Source: an uncultured Bacteroidales bacterium (GTDB lineage Bacteria > Bacteroidota > Bacteroidia > Bacteroidales > Muribaculaceae). Taken from it: a DNA stretch of 59,934 bases. Positions 37,074 to 45,493 of the stretch are shown here, piece after piece. Numbering within the stretch: position 1 is the stretch's first letter; every line of letters starts with the position of its first letter. The notes beneath the pieces were generated by a model that searched no databases, was not told where the DNA came from, and saw nothing but the letters and a program-made list of their open reading frames with translations. The position numbers and the translations under genes are program-made. Location of the stretch: positions 1 through 59,934 of the forward strand of contig CACWID010000015.1 in NCBI GenBank assembly GCA_902760865.1, given 5' to 3'.

Positions 37074-39158
37074 ATGCGATCACTGTTTGTGGCTCTGTTC
37101 ATGTTTGTGCTCTGCGTCCTGTGCGTCAATGCCCAGGAAGGCCTGCTTGCACACCAGGTCGACTCGGTGATGGCCGCTGTCGGGCACGGGCGCCTCGACT
37201 CGATGCAGTATATCCAGAATGTCATCATTTATGGCCGTCGTCCCTATGAGGACGTCATCCCGGCCCAGGAACTCACCGGCAAACAGCTCGAGGGGCTCAA
37301 TAGCCACTCCGTTGCCGATGCCGTGCGCTACTTTGCCGGCGTGCAGCTCAAGGACTACGGCGGCGTGGGGGGACTCAAGACCGTGGACATCCGCTCGATG
37401 GGCACCAACCACATGGGAGTCTTCTATGACGGCATCCAGATCGGCAACGCGCAGAACGGTCAGGTCGATCTGGGCAAGTTCTCGCTAGACAACATCGAGG
37501 CCATCTCCCTCTATAACGGCCAGCGCAGCAACATCTTCCAGAGCGCCAAGGACTATGGGGCCGCCGGAACCATCTACCTGCGCACCCGGCGACCCAAGTT
37601 TGCCGTCGGCAAGCGTGACAACCTGAATGTGTCGTTCAAGACGGGTTCCTTCGGCCTCGTGAATCCCAGCGTGAGATGGGAGCACAAGTTGAGCCGCGCG
37701 GTGAGCCTGTCGTTCAACAGCGAGTTCACATACGCCACGGGCAAGTACCGTTTCCGCTACATGCGTCACTACAGCGACGGCTCGCTGGCCTGGGACACCA
37801 CTGCCGTGCGCCAGAACGGCGAGGTTCGCTCCTATCGCGTTGAGGGCGCCGTCTTCGGCGTCATGCCCAGCGGCAAGTGGCATGCCAAGGCCTACTGGTA
37901 TGACAGCCGCAAGGGCATCCCCGGTGCCATCGTCAACAACGTGTGGAAGCATGCCCAGAAGCAGTGGGACAGCAATTTCTTCGTCCAGGGGGCCTATCAG
38001 CGCAAGTTCACCGACCGCTATGAGATGATGTTCAATGCCAAGTACTCGCGCGACTACCTCCACTACCTCAACCCCGACACCACACTGATGTACATCGACA
38101 ACAAGTTCTGGCAGGACGAGATTTACCTCTCGACAGCCAACAAATATACCATCCTCACCGACTGGGACGTCAACCTCTCGGTGGACTACCAGTGGAACAG
38201 CCTCGACGCGACGTTGACGGGCTTCGGTTACCCCATCCGCCACACCGTGCTCACGGCGCTGGCGAGCGCATGGACCTGGCACGGCTTCAAGGCGCAGGGC
38301 AGCCTGCTCTACACGATGGTCAATGACCGTTCCTCGGCACGTTTCGACGGCCAGGTGGTGGGAAAGATGAGCAAGTACATGAATAAGTTGACGCCTGCCG
38401 TCTTCCTCAGTTGGCAGCCCTGGCAGGACCGTGAATTCAACCTGCGTGCCTTCTACAAGCGCATCTTCCGCATGCCCACCTTCAACGACCTCTATTACAC
38501 CGACATGGGCAACATCACGCTCGACCCCGAGTATGCCACCCAGTACAACGTAGGCTTTCTCTACCGTCTGCTTACCGACCGTGGCCTGCTGGCCGGCGTG
38601 AAACTCAGCGCCGATGCCTACTACAACTACATCACCGACAAGATTATCGCTGTCCCCAAGGGAACGGGACAGTACCGATGGATGATGATGAACGTGGGCA
38701 TCGTCAAGATACGCGGCATCGACGTCAGCGCTCGCACCACGCTGCGGTTGCCGGCAGATGTAATCCTGGACATCAACCTGAGCTACACCTATCAGAAGGC
38801 GCAGGACTACACCAACCCTGCCGACAACGGGGACGGCGGCACCTACAAGGGCCAGCTGGCCTACATCCCCTGGCACAGCGGTTCGGTAGTGGGCCACCTG
38901 GGCTGGCACGACCTGGACGTGAACTACAGCTTCATCTACGTGGGTGAGCGCTACCACACCAGTGCCAATACCCGCGAGAACCACGAGCAGCCGTGGTACA
39001 CCCACGACCTCTCGGCTGGCTACCTCTTCCACCTGGGCAAGACGACATTAAAAGTCTCGGGCGAGGTCAATAACCTCTTCAACCAGTACTACGACGTCAT
39101 CCTCAACTACCCGATGCCCGGCCGCAACTACAAACTCATCCTCAAATTCGACATCTGA
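37074..39158 (+). CDS. btuB: TonB-dependent outer-membrane receptor, BtuB-like
   Basis: 694 residues. Signal peptide MRSLFVALFMFVLCVLCVNAQ, a plug domain (to about 170: SVADAVRYFAGVQLKDYGGVGGLKTVDIRSMGTNHMGVFYDGI) and a 22-strand barrel ending in a typical hydrophobic/aromatic last strand (NYKLILKFDI). The riboswitch and the downstream BtuG-like lipoprotein identify cobalamin or a related corrinoid as substrate. There is an in-frame GTG at 37044, but only the ATG at 37074 gives a proper signal peptide. The stop codon overlaps the next gene's ATG by one base. Confidence 0.92.
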   Translation: MRSLFVALFMFVLCVLCVNAQEGLLAHQVDSVMAAVGHGRLDSMQYIQNVIIYGRRPYEDVIPAQELTGKQLEGLNSHSVADAVRYFAGVQLKDYGGVGGLKTVDIRSMGTNHMGVFYDGIQIGNAQNGQVDLGKFSLDNIEAISLYNGQRSNIFQSAKDYGAAGTIYLRTRRPKFAVGKRDNLNVSFKTGSFGLVNPSVRWEHKLSRAVSLSFNSEFTYATGKYRFRYMRHYSDGSLAWDTTAVRQNGEVRSYRVEGAVFGVMPSGKWHAKAYWYDSRKGIPGAIVNNVWKHAQKQWDSNFFVQGAYQRKFTDRYEMMFNAKYSRDYLHYLNPDTTLMYIDNKFWQDEIYLSTANKYTILTDWDVNLSVDYQWNSLDATLTGFGYPIRHTVLTALASAWTWHGFKAQGSLLYTMVNDRSSARFDGQVVGKMSKYMNKLTPAVFLSWQPWQDREFNLRAFYKRIFRMPTFNDLYYTDMGNITLDPEYATQYNVGFLYRLLTDRGLLAGVKLSADAYYNYITDKIIAVPKGTGQYRWMMMNVGIVKIRGIDVSARTTLRLPADVILDINLSYTYQKAQDYTNPADNGDGGTYKGQLAYIPWHSGSVVGHLGWHDLDVNYSFIYVGERYHTSANTRENHEQPWYTHDLSAGYLFHLGKTTLKVSGEVNNLFNQYYDVILNYPMPGRNYKLILKFDI

Positions 39159-40336
39159 TGAACTCATTAAAGAAATATTGGGACTCGGGGACGGTTCTTT
39201 TGTCCCACTTTGTGGTTTTGGTGTTGCTGCTGGCGGGGTGCCGCGAGGAGGTGACCATCTTCCTGCCGGAGCACGTGTCGGTGGCACAGCCCGAATTCAC
39301 CGACATCGAGGGCTTCTACCTGCTGTGCGAGGGTAACATGGGCTGGAATAAGGCCACGCTCGACTACTATGACTATGCCGAGGGCGAGTATCTCAGGAAT
39401 ATCTTCTCCTATGCCAACCCGATGGTGCCCAAGGAGATGGGTGACGTGGGCAACGACCTGGGCATCTATGGCAGCAACCTGTATTGCGTCATCAACTGCT
39501 CCAACAAGATTGACGTGCTCGACAAGTACACCTGCAAGAAGAAGTACCAGATCAACATCCCTAACTGCCGCTTCATCCGCTTCTATGGCGGCTATGCCTA
39601 TGTGACCAGCTATGCTGGCCCCGTGCAGATCAACCCCAACTACGAGCAACGCGGTTATGTCGCCAAGATCGACACGGTCACCATGCAGGTCGTGGACACC
39701 TGCCTCGTCGGCTTCCAGCCTGATGAACTCGAGATTGTTGAAGGCAAAATCTATGTCGCCAACTCGGGCGGCTACATGGTGCCCAACTACGAGAACACCC
39801 TGTCGGTCATCGATGTAGCCACGTTCAAGGAGGAGCGCCGCATCCCCATCGCCATCAACCTGTCGTGGGTCAAGGGTGACCGTCACGGCATGCTCTGGGT
39901 CGCCTCGCGTGGCGACTACTACACCCGCCAGAGCAAGATATATGCCTATGACACGCGCAAGCAGCAGCTCGTGGACAGCATCGACTGCCGCGTGAGCAAC
40001 ATGTGGCTCGACGGCGACTCGCTCTACGTCGTCAGCACCGAGTGGAGCTATGTGTCGATGAACAATGCCTTCTCCTATGCCGTCATCAACACCCTGACAC
40101 GCGAGAAAGTGTGTGACAACTTCATCACCGACGGCACCGACAAGGAAATCGTCATCCCCTATGCCGTAGCCGTCAATCCCATCACCCACGACATCTATGT
40201 CACCGACGCCAAGGACTATGTCTCGCCCGGGCGTCTCTTCTGCTTCGACCGCTATGGGGTCAAGAAGTGGGACGTGCGCACCGGCGACATCCCGGCACAC
40301 TTCGCCTTCCTGGGCAATAACATCAATGAAAGATAG
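39158..40336 (+). CDS. BtuG-like surface lipoprotein, beta-propeller
   Basis: 392 residues. A lipoprotein signal ends LLLAGC (C28). The mature protein is made of repeated blades such as LDKYTCKKKYQINIP, YVAKIDTVTMQVVDTCLVG, IYVANSGGYMVPNYENTLSVIDVATF and IYVTDAKDYVSPGRLFCFD, as in DUF5074/YncE-like propellers. In Bacteroides the neighbour of BtuB, BtuG, is such a surface lipoprotein that binds cobalamin tightly and passes it to BtuB. The overlap with btuB and the riboswitch support the same role here. Unlike its relative in the second B12 operon it has a lipid anchor and no dockerin. Confidence 0.85.
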   Translation: MNSLKKYWDSGTVLLSHFVVLVLLLAGCREEVTIFLPEHVSVAQPEFTDIEGFYLLCEGNMGWNKATLDYYDYAEGEYLRNIFSYANPMVPKEMGDVGNDLGIYGSNLYCVINCSNKIDVLDKYTCKKKYQINIPNCRFIRFYGGYAYVTSYAGPVQINPNYEQRGYVAKIDTVTMQVVDTCLVGFQPDELEIVEGKIYVANSGGYMVPNYENTLSVIDVATFKEERRIPIAINLSWVKGDRHGMLWVASRGDYYTRQSKIYAYDTRKQQLVDSIDCRVSNMWLDGDSLYVVSTEWSYVSMNNAFSYAVINTLTREKVCDNFITDGTDKEIVIPYAVAVNPITHDIYVTDAKDYVSPGRLFCFDRYGVKKWDVRTGDIPAHFAFLGNNINER

Positions 40337-40357
40337 ACTATAAATACTAAAAACGAT

Positions 40358-41572
40358 ATGAAAAAGATAAGGACCATTCTGTTGGCGTCAGTGACCATGT
40401 TGGTCGCCCTGACATCGTTGGCCAACCACCCGTGGCTGACGCGCGTCTATCAGTACCGACCCGCCCCCGGCCAGTTCATCAACACGCTGCCTGCCTGCAG
40501 GGTAGGGGAACCGATAGACAGTGTCCTGGCACGCTGCCGTGCCAGCATCTGCGGACGCATCGACACGACGACCTTCACCTTCCACGGCGAACTCGTCACC
40601 CGCATCGACACCGTCTGGGCCGAGAGCATGATCTCGCTGGGCGGCTATGGCGGCTACGTGGTCGTGGGCTTTGACCATCCGGTCGTCAATATGCACGGCT
40701 ATGACTTCGAGATTTGGGGCAACGCCTTCTACAGCGACCAGACCTCGAACGGCGGCAGTTGCGAGCCCGGCATTGTCATGGTGGGAGTGGACAGCGACGG
40801 CGACGGGGTGCCTAGTGACGGCGACCGCTGGTATGAGCTCGCCGGCAGCGAGTATGGCCACCCCTCGACCCAGCACGACTACACCATCACCTACTACCGT
40901 CCCGACGAGAACAAGCAGCGCACGCCCAGCACGACCGACCCCAGCCTGAACGACACGACCTACATCCGGTGGACCAGCAACGACGTCAACCCCGACAGCA
41001 CCAGCGGCTATATGAGCCGCAACACCTTCCACAACCAGCCCTACTGGCCCTTGTGGCTCCAGGACGAGGAGACGCTCACCTTCAGCGGCGCGAAACTGCG
41101 TTGCAACGCCTTTAACATGGGAGGTGCGGGAGCCAACGCCTATTTCGTCCTCAACTACTTCGGCTGGGGATATGTGGACAACATGCCCAATAATCCGGCA
41201 AGGCGCCCCCAGGAGGGTACGGTCTATAATCCCGGATTCAAGATTGACTGGGCCGTCGATGAGAATGGACGTCCCGCCAATCTCACGCACATCGATTTCG
41301 TCAAGATTTATAACGCTGAGAATCAGTATTGTGGATGGATCGGAGAAACTTCGACCGAGGTGGCCGGAGGCATCGACTATCATCCCGACGCCGAGCTGCC
41401 CGTCCCGATAACCGGCGACGTGAACCTCGACGGTGAGGTCACTGTGAGCGACATCAATGCCGTTGTCGATGTCATCTTCCAGGGCGGTTATGTCGCCGCT
41501 GCCGATGTCAACAGAGACGGTGAGGTCAACGTGAGTGACATCAATGCAGTCGTTGACCTGATTGTGCGCTAG
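40358..41572 (+). CDS. secreted B12-locus surface protein with C-terminal dockerin
   Basis: 404 residues: signal peptide (about 1-22), a core (23-345) with MISLGGYGGYVVVGFDHPV, DFEIWGNAF and GSCEPGIVMVGVDSDGDGVPSDGDRWYELAGSEY, and a dockerin-like pair of calcium loops in the last 52 residues (GDVNLDGEVTVSDIN; ADVNRDGEVNVSDIN). The core has a close paralogue at 51296-52417 in the second B12 operon, so the family follows cobalamin control in this genome. Cobalamin binding or presentation is a reasonable guess, not shown. Ends the operon begun by btuB. Confidence 0.78.
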   Translation: MKKIRTILLASVTMLVALTSLANHPWLTRVYQYRPAPGQFINTLPACRVGEPIDSVLARCRASICGRIDTTTFTFHGELVTRIDTVWAESMISLGGYGGYVVVGFDHPVVNMHGYDFEIWGNAFYSDQTSNGGSCEPGIVMVGVDSDGDGVPSDGDRWYELAGSEYGHPSTQHDYTITYYRPDENKQRTPSTTDPSLNDTTYIRWTSNDVNPDSTSGYMSRNTFHNQPYWPLWLQDEETLTFSGAKLRCNAFNMGGAGANAYFVLNYFGWGYVDNMPNNPARRPQEGTVYNPGFKIDWAVDENGRPANLTHIDFVKIYNAENQYCGWIGETSTEVAGGIDYHPDAELPVPITGDVNLDGEVTVSDINAVVDVIFQGGYVAAADVNRDGEVNVSDINAVVDLIVR

Positions 41573-41601
41573 CAGACAAAATAATTCTATGCAAAAAACC
41601 G

Positions 41602-41645
41602 GACAGCCTGGAAGCGGCCACCACCGTGCTTGCTTTCAGGCTGTC
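41602..41645 (+). terminator. hairpin after the first B12 operon
   Basis: A 14-bp stem: GACAGCCTGGAAGC (41602-41615) and GCTTTCAGGCTGTC (41632-41645) with one G-T pair. No T-run follows. The remainder of the 393-bp gap 41573-41965 is AT rich, holds the next promoter and shows no gene. Confidence 0.7.
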
Positions 41646-41793
41646 GCCATGCAGTTCCTGATTGCTTGATATCTGCCTTGAAAATACCATAATTCGTATC
41701 AATCTATTATGTGCCGCATCGGCATGTAAATAGCAGTCTATTAGGCCTTTTCTACTGAAAATAATATTTTTGAGAAAAACTAATCTGAATAAT

Positions 41794-41824
41794 TTTGCAG
41801 ATTTTATTTTTTTAGTTATTTTTG
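41794..41824 (+). promoter_or_regulatory. promoter TTTG-N19-TATTTTTG
   Basis: TTTG at 41794-41797 and TATTTTTG at 41817-41824 are a full consensus match. The leader to the ATG at 41966 is about 135 nt. Confidence 0.85.
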
Positions 41825-41965
41825 CCGCGAGAAAGGATGTTGCCTCTTTTCGCTATTGTGTCAGCTTAAATCTCACTATTGTATTTATGGGATTTCGGTT
41901 TGTGCCAGACGACATTGATTCAACACTATTGTTTTAATAATTAACCAATTAACATTTACTTTTTT

Positions 41966-44185
41966 ATGAAGAAAGGTTTTAAACTTCTGTTAGCAGCGTT
42001 TATGACGCTGGCTATGTTTGTGCCTGCACAGGCCGATGTTTTGACCGTGTATGATGAGACGGCTACCAATGAGTATTCGCCCATCTACGGTTATTACTAT
42101 GACACCCCGGGTTACATCGTCCAGACGATCCTTCCCGAGGAAGATCTTACTGCGATGCAGGGTACTTTCATCAGTTCGATGAAGTTCTATCCTGCAGGAG
42201 AGAATGGTAACTTGATCGATGGCGGCAAGCTCGCCGTTTCTCTGGGTACCACCACTCGTACTAGCTTTGCTGGCACCGACCCTCTTGAGGTGACCCCGGT
42301 TGCCGAGATCACGATGACCCAGGGCGAGACTGAGGTTGTTGTTAACTTCACTGATCCCTTCTTCTATGAGGGTGGCAATCTCGTGATCGAGACCAAGGTG
42401 ATTGAGAAAGGTAATTATCCCCACAACTTCTTCTTGGGTAAGGCCTCGAATGTAGCCAACGTGCTGCTTAAGGGTGTTTATACATCCTCGACCGATGGTT
42501 TCTATCCCAAGACCACCTTCACCTATGAGCAGCTTGACGACTATGCTGCCATCAGCACTAAGGCACTTGCTTACGGCAAGCTCGTTCTGGGTACCGATGC
42601 TGTCAGCAAGACCATCACTATCACCAACCTGGGTAAGAACGCCTTCACTCCCGCCATCAGCGGTGTATCGGCTCCCTTCAGCGTAGAGGCTGTCGGTGAG
42701 GTTGCTCCCGGCGAGACCAAGAACATCGTTGTTACCATGACTCCCAATGCCGTTGGCGAGTATGAGCAGACCATGACCATCAACTGCGGTGCAGCTGGCG
42801 AGTTCGAGGTTGCTCTGACTGGTGAAGTTCGTGCCGAGGTTACTGTTGCCGATGGCACCAATACCGATAGTCACGTCCCCGTTTACGGTATGAGCTACGA
42901 CGGTCCTGATGGCGTGGGCCAGATGATCTATCCCGCCGAGATGCTGACTGACTTGGTAGGCAAGAAGATCAACTCTCTCGCATTCTACCACGACCTGGCC
43001 AGCCACAAGATGGACGGTGGTAACATCCAGCTTTCGATCAAGGTTGTCGACGAGGCTGCCTTTGCAAGCGCAACTCCTATCACCGACATGACCGTTGTTG
43101 CCAATGTCGCTCCCGTGGCTGGTGAGACCGAGCTCGTGTTCACCTTCAATGAGCCCTTTGAGTACACTGGTGGTAACCTGGCCGTTGAGGCCCTCGTGAC
43201 CGAGGCCGGTAGCTATGGCTACGAGAAGTTCTATGGTGTAGCTGCTCAGGCTGCTTCCTATGGCTACTACAATGACTTCGGCTTTGAGTCTAAGGTCTTC
43301 AACTTCCTGCCCAAGGCTACCTTCGGCTATGTAGCTGAGGATACTCCCGTTGAGATCACTTCTTACACCGTAGTTGGCCCCGAGACCATCTTTGGCAGCA
43401 ACTGGAACCCCAACGACGAGTACAACGACATGACCTTCAACGCTGAGACTGGCGTTTACACCTGGAGCAAGGAAGATGTTACCCTGTATAACGGCTTTGA
43501 GTTCAAGGTTGTCGGTAACCACGACTACAGTATCTATGAGTGGCCTGTTGGTCCCTACAACTGGGTAGCCAACCTGCCCGAGGAGGATGGCGAGGGCATC
43601 TATGACATCCTGATCACCTTCAATCCCGATGCTGTTGACAGTCTCAAGATCACCTGCACGCTGACCAAGGTCGGTGAGGTTGATCCGATTGAGCATGTTT
43701 ACACCGTAGTAGGTCCCGAGCACGTATTCGGCAGCGAGTGGAACACCAACGACGAGAACAACAACATGACTCTCGACGCTGAGACCGGTCTGTACACCTG
43801 GAGCAAGGAGAACGTTGCTCTGACCGAGAGCTTCGGCTTCAAGGTTGTCGGCGACCACAGCTGGGCTAACGAGTGGCCCCAGGGTTACAACAACAACTGG
43901 ATCGTGAACATTGACGAGGCAGGCAACTACGACCTGTTCATCACCTTCAACGCCGAGACCGGTGAGATCAACTGCGTTGCTACCAAGGTTGAGCCTCAGC
44001 CCGAGTTTATCCGTGGCGACGTTAACGGTGACAAGACCGTGACCATTGCCGATGTTACCGCACTGGTTAACATGCTGCTCCGCAACGACCCGATGATTCC
44101 CGCCGCTGACACCAACCTCGACGAGAAGATGACCATCGGCGACGTTACCGCTCTGATCAACTACCTGCTGAGCAAGAGCTGGTAA
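41966..44185 (+). CDS. large secreted multi-domain protein with C-terminal dockerin
   Basis: 739 residues. After the signal peptide (about 1-23) come a beta-sandwich unit (about 24-185: ETATNEYSPIYGYYYDTPGYIVQTILP), an Ig-like stretch (about 190-290: TITITNLGKNAFTPAISGVSAPFSVE), a second copy of the first unit (about 290-460), and two SusE/SusF-like glycan-binding-type units (about 466-560 and 570-665, each opening YTVVGPE.(I/V)FGS.WN.NDE and with a TWSKE turn). The dockerin pair occupies 684-739. Probably an exported carbohydrate-binding or structural surface protein; no catalytic motif is seen. Its first unit and dockerin match the smaller protein downstream. Confidence 0.75.
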   Translation: MKKGFKLLLAAFMTLAMFVPAQADVLTVYDETATNEYSPIYGYYYDTPGYIVQTILPEEDLTAMQGTFISSMKFYPAGENGNLIDGGKLAVSLGTTTRTSFAGTDPLEVTPVAEITMTQGETEVVVNFTDPFFYEGGNLVIETKVIEKGNYPHNFFLGKASNVANVLLKGVYTSSTDGFYPKTTFTYEQLDDYAAISTKALAYGKLVLGTDAVSKTITITNLGKNAFTPAISGVSAPFSVEAVGEVAPGETKNIVVTMTPNAVGEYEQTMTINCGAAGEFEVALTGEVRAEVTVADGTNTDSHVPVYGMSYDGPDGVGQMIYPAEMLTDLVGKKINSLAFYHDLASHKMDGGNIQLSIKVVDEAAFASATPITDMTVVANVAPVAGETELVFTFNEPFEYTGGNLAVEALVTEAGSYGYEKFYGVAAQAASYGYYNDFGFESKVFNFLPKATFGYVAEDTPVEITSYTVVGPETIFGSNWNPNDEYNDMTFNAETGVYTWSKEDVTLYNGFEFKVVGNHDYSIYEWPVGPYNWVANLPEEDGEGIYDILITFNPDAVDSLKITCTLTKVGEVDPIEHVYTVVGPEHVFGSEWNTNDENNNMTLDAETGLYTWSKENVALTESFGFKVVGDHSWANEWPQGYNNNWIVNIDEAGNYDLFITFNAETGEINCVATKVEPQPEFIRGDVNGDKTVTIADVTALVNMLLRNDPMIPAADTNLDEKMTIGDVTALINYLLSKSW

Positions 44186-44211
44186 TCCCATGTCAGAAAC
44201 TGATTAATTCA

Positions 44212-44247
44212 TCAAGGGGAGATATTCAAGGAGAAGTCTCCCCTTGA
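44212..44247 (+). terminator. hairpin between two dockerin genes
   Basis: TCAAGGGGAGA (44212-44222) and TCTCCCCTTGA (44237-44247) are a perfect 11-bp stem. There is no T-run, so it may be a processing or attenuation site. Confidence 0.65.
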
Positions 44248-44318
44248 TAGAATTATAAAGGAACAAATTGAAAAACGCTTATATCACTTTTGTATCACTA
44301 CTTAAATCATTTATTATT

Positions 44319-45107
44319 ATGAAGAAAAGCTTTAAACTCCTGAGCGCTTTGTTTATCGCACTGGCTGGCTTTGCTACGATGCAGGCTGGCGAAATCACTT
44401 TGTTCGAAGGTACTAATACCAACGAGAAAGTGCCCATCCGTGGCAATTATGTTGACACCGAGAACTACACCATCCAGACCATCATGCCCGAGGATCAGCT
44501 GACCGAGCTGGTGGGCAAGGAGATCAACTCGATTAAGTTCTATGTTGCCAACGAGGGCGGTAGCCAGCTCGAAGGCGGTCTGCTGGCCGTTTCGGTCGGT
44601 ACTACTACCACGACTTCGTTCCCCAGCTGGAGCCCCTCTCCCCTTGAGGGTCTGACTCATGTCGCTGACATCACCTTCACCAAGGGTGAGACCGAGATTC
44701 TCATCAACTTTGAAGCTCCCTTCACCTATGAGGGTGGCAACTTCGTGATCGAGACCAAGGTCGTTACCACGACTGTATGGGAAGACGTAGCTTTCTATGG
44801 CCTGAATTCTGGTTACAACAATGCCCTCGTCAAGGGTAACTACACCGCTTCGGTAGAGCAGTTCTTCCCCAAGACCACCTTTGGCTTCGTTGGTGGTGAC
44901 ACCCCCGAGCCCGAGTTTATCCGTGGCGACGTGAACGGTGACAAGGACGTGACTATCGGCGACGTTACCGCACTGGTTAACATGCTGCTCCGCAACGACC
45001 CGATGATTCCCGCTGCCGACACCAACCTCGACGAGCAGATGACCATCGGTGACGTTACCGCTCTGATCAACTACCTGCTGAGCAAGAGCTGGCCCACTCA
45101 GGAATAA
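44319..45107 (+). CDS. small secreted protein with C-terminal dockerin
   Basis: 262 residues: signal peptide (MKKSFKLLSALFIALAGFATMQA), one beta-sandwich unit (about 24-195) like the first unit of the upstream protein (TNTNEKVPIRGNYVDTENYTIQTIMP; FTYEGGNFVIETKV), and a dockerin pair at 203-258 followed by PTQE. The dockerin coding DNA is about 94 percent identical to that of the upstream gene. The ATG at 44319 is chosen as it opens the signal peptide; an earlier ATG-like start at 44268 would add 17 residues without function. Confidence 0.75.
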   Translation: MKKSFKLLSALFIALAGFATMQAGEITLFEGTNTNEKVPIRGNYVDTENYTIQTIMPEDQLTELVGKEINSIKFYVANEGGSQLEGGLLAVSVGTTTTTSFPSWSPSPLEGLTHVADITFTKGETEILINFEAPFTYEGGNFVIETKVVTTTVWEDVAFYGLNSGYNNALVKGNYTASVEQFFPKTTFGFVGGDTPEPEFIRGDVNGDKDVTIGDVTALVNMLLRNDPMIPAADTNLDEQMTIGDVTALINYLLSKSWPTQE

Positions 45108-45134
45108 GAATTGATTTGACCTGAATCGAACAAG

Positions 45135-45169
45135 AGGATGTGCCTGAAATCAGGCGCATCCTTTTTTTT
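45135..45169 (+). terminator. terminator of the dockerin gene pair
   Basis: AGGATGTGCCTG (45135-45146) pairs with CAGGCGCATCCT (45151-45162), followed by a T-run to 45169. Confidence 0.93.
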
Positions 45170-45310
45170 CTTTAAACGTGGCTCGGGAGAGTGTGATTCA
45201 TTCCCCCCTCTATGTCTTGAAGATTAATCCCTGAAATGTGATAATTGGTTAATATTTAATTTTTTATCATCGGCTTTCTCAAGAAAGTTGTCCAAAAATA
45301 TTTTTAAAAC

Positions 45311-45323
45311 ACTGATAATCAGT
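45311..45323. promoter_or_regulatory. 13-bp palindrome upstream of nrdD
   Basis: ACTGAT-A-ATCAGT lies about 60 bp before the nrdD promoter, in the AT-rich gap 45108-45493. It could be a regulator site; it does not resemble the NrdR box. Confidence 0.35.
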
Positions 45324-45383
45324 ATTGTATATTTCTACAAAGTCCAAAAAGTTTCCAAAAACAAAAATTTCTTCCTAATTCTG

Positions 45384-45414
45384 TTTGCCATTTAAAACCG
45401 CTGTATTATCTTTG
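45384..45414 (+). promoter_or_regulatory. promoter TTTG-N19-TATCTTTG for nrdDG
   Basis: TTTG at 45384-45387 and TATCTTTG at 45407-45414 fit the consensus fully; the leader to the nrdD ATG is about 75 nt. Confidence 0.87.
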
Positions 45415-45493
45415 CAATCCCAAATCGGCACCGCCGGTTCTTTTTACGATAGCAATGGTTTTTCTTTAAACTTCTTGATACCTTATATATTTT

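Noticed and set aside
41602-41645. Riboswitch or small RNA after the first B12 operon
   Set aside because: Only a simple stem-loop is seen, with no conserved sequence of a known class.
41990-44191. Long minus-strand open frames opposite real genes (also opposite nrdD, gldM, rpoB and topA)
   Set aside because: They follow from codon bias of the sense strand, have low-complexity products and show no motifs or promoters.
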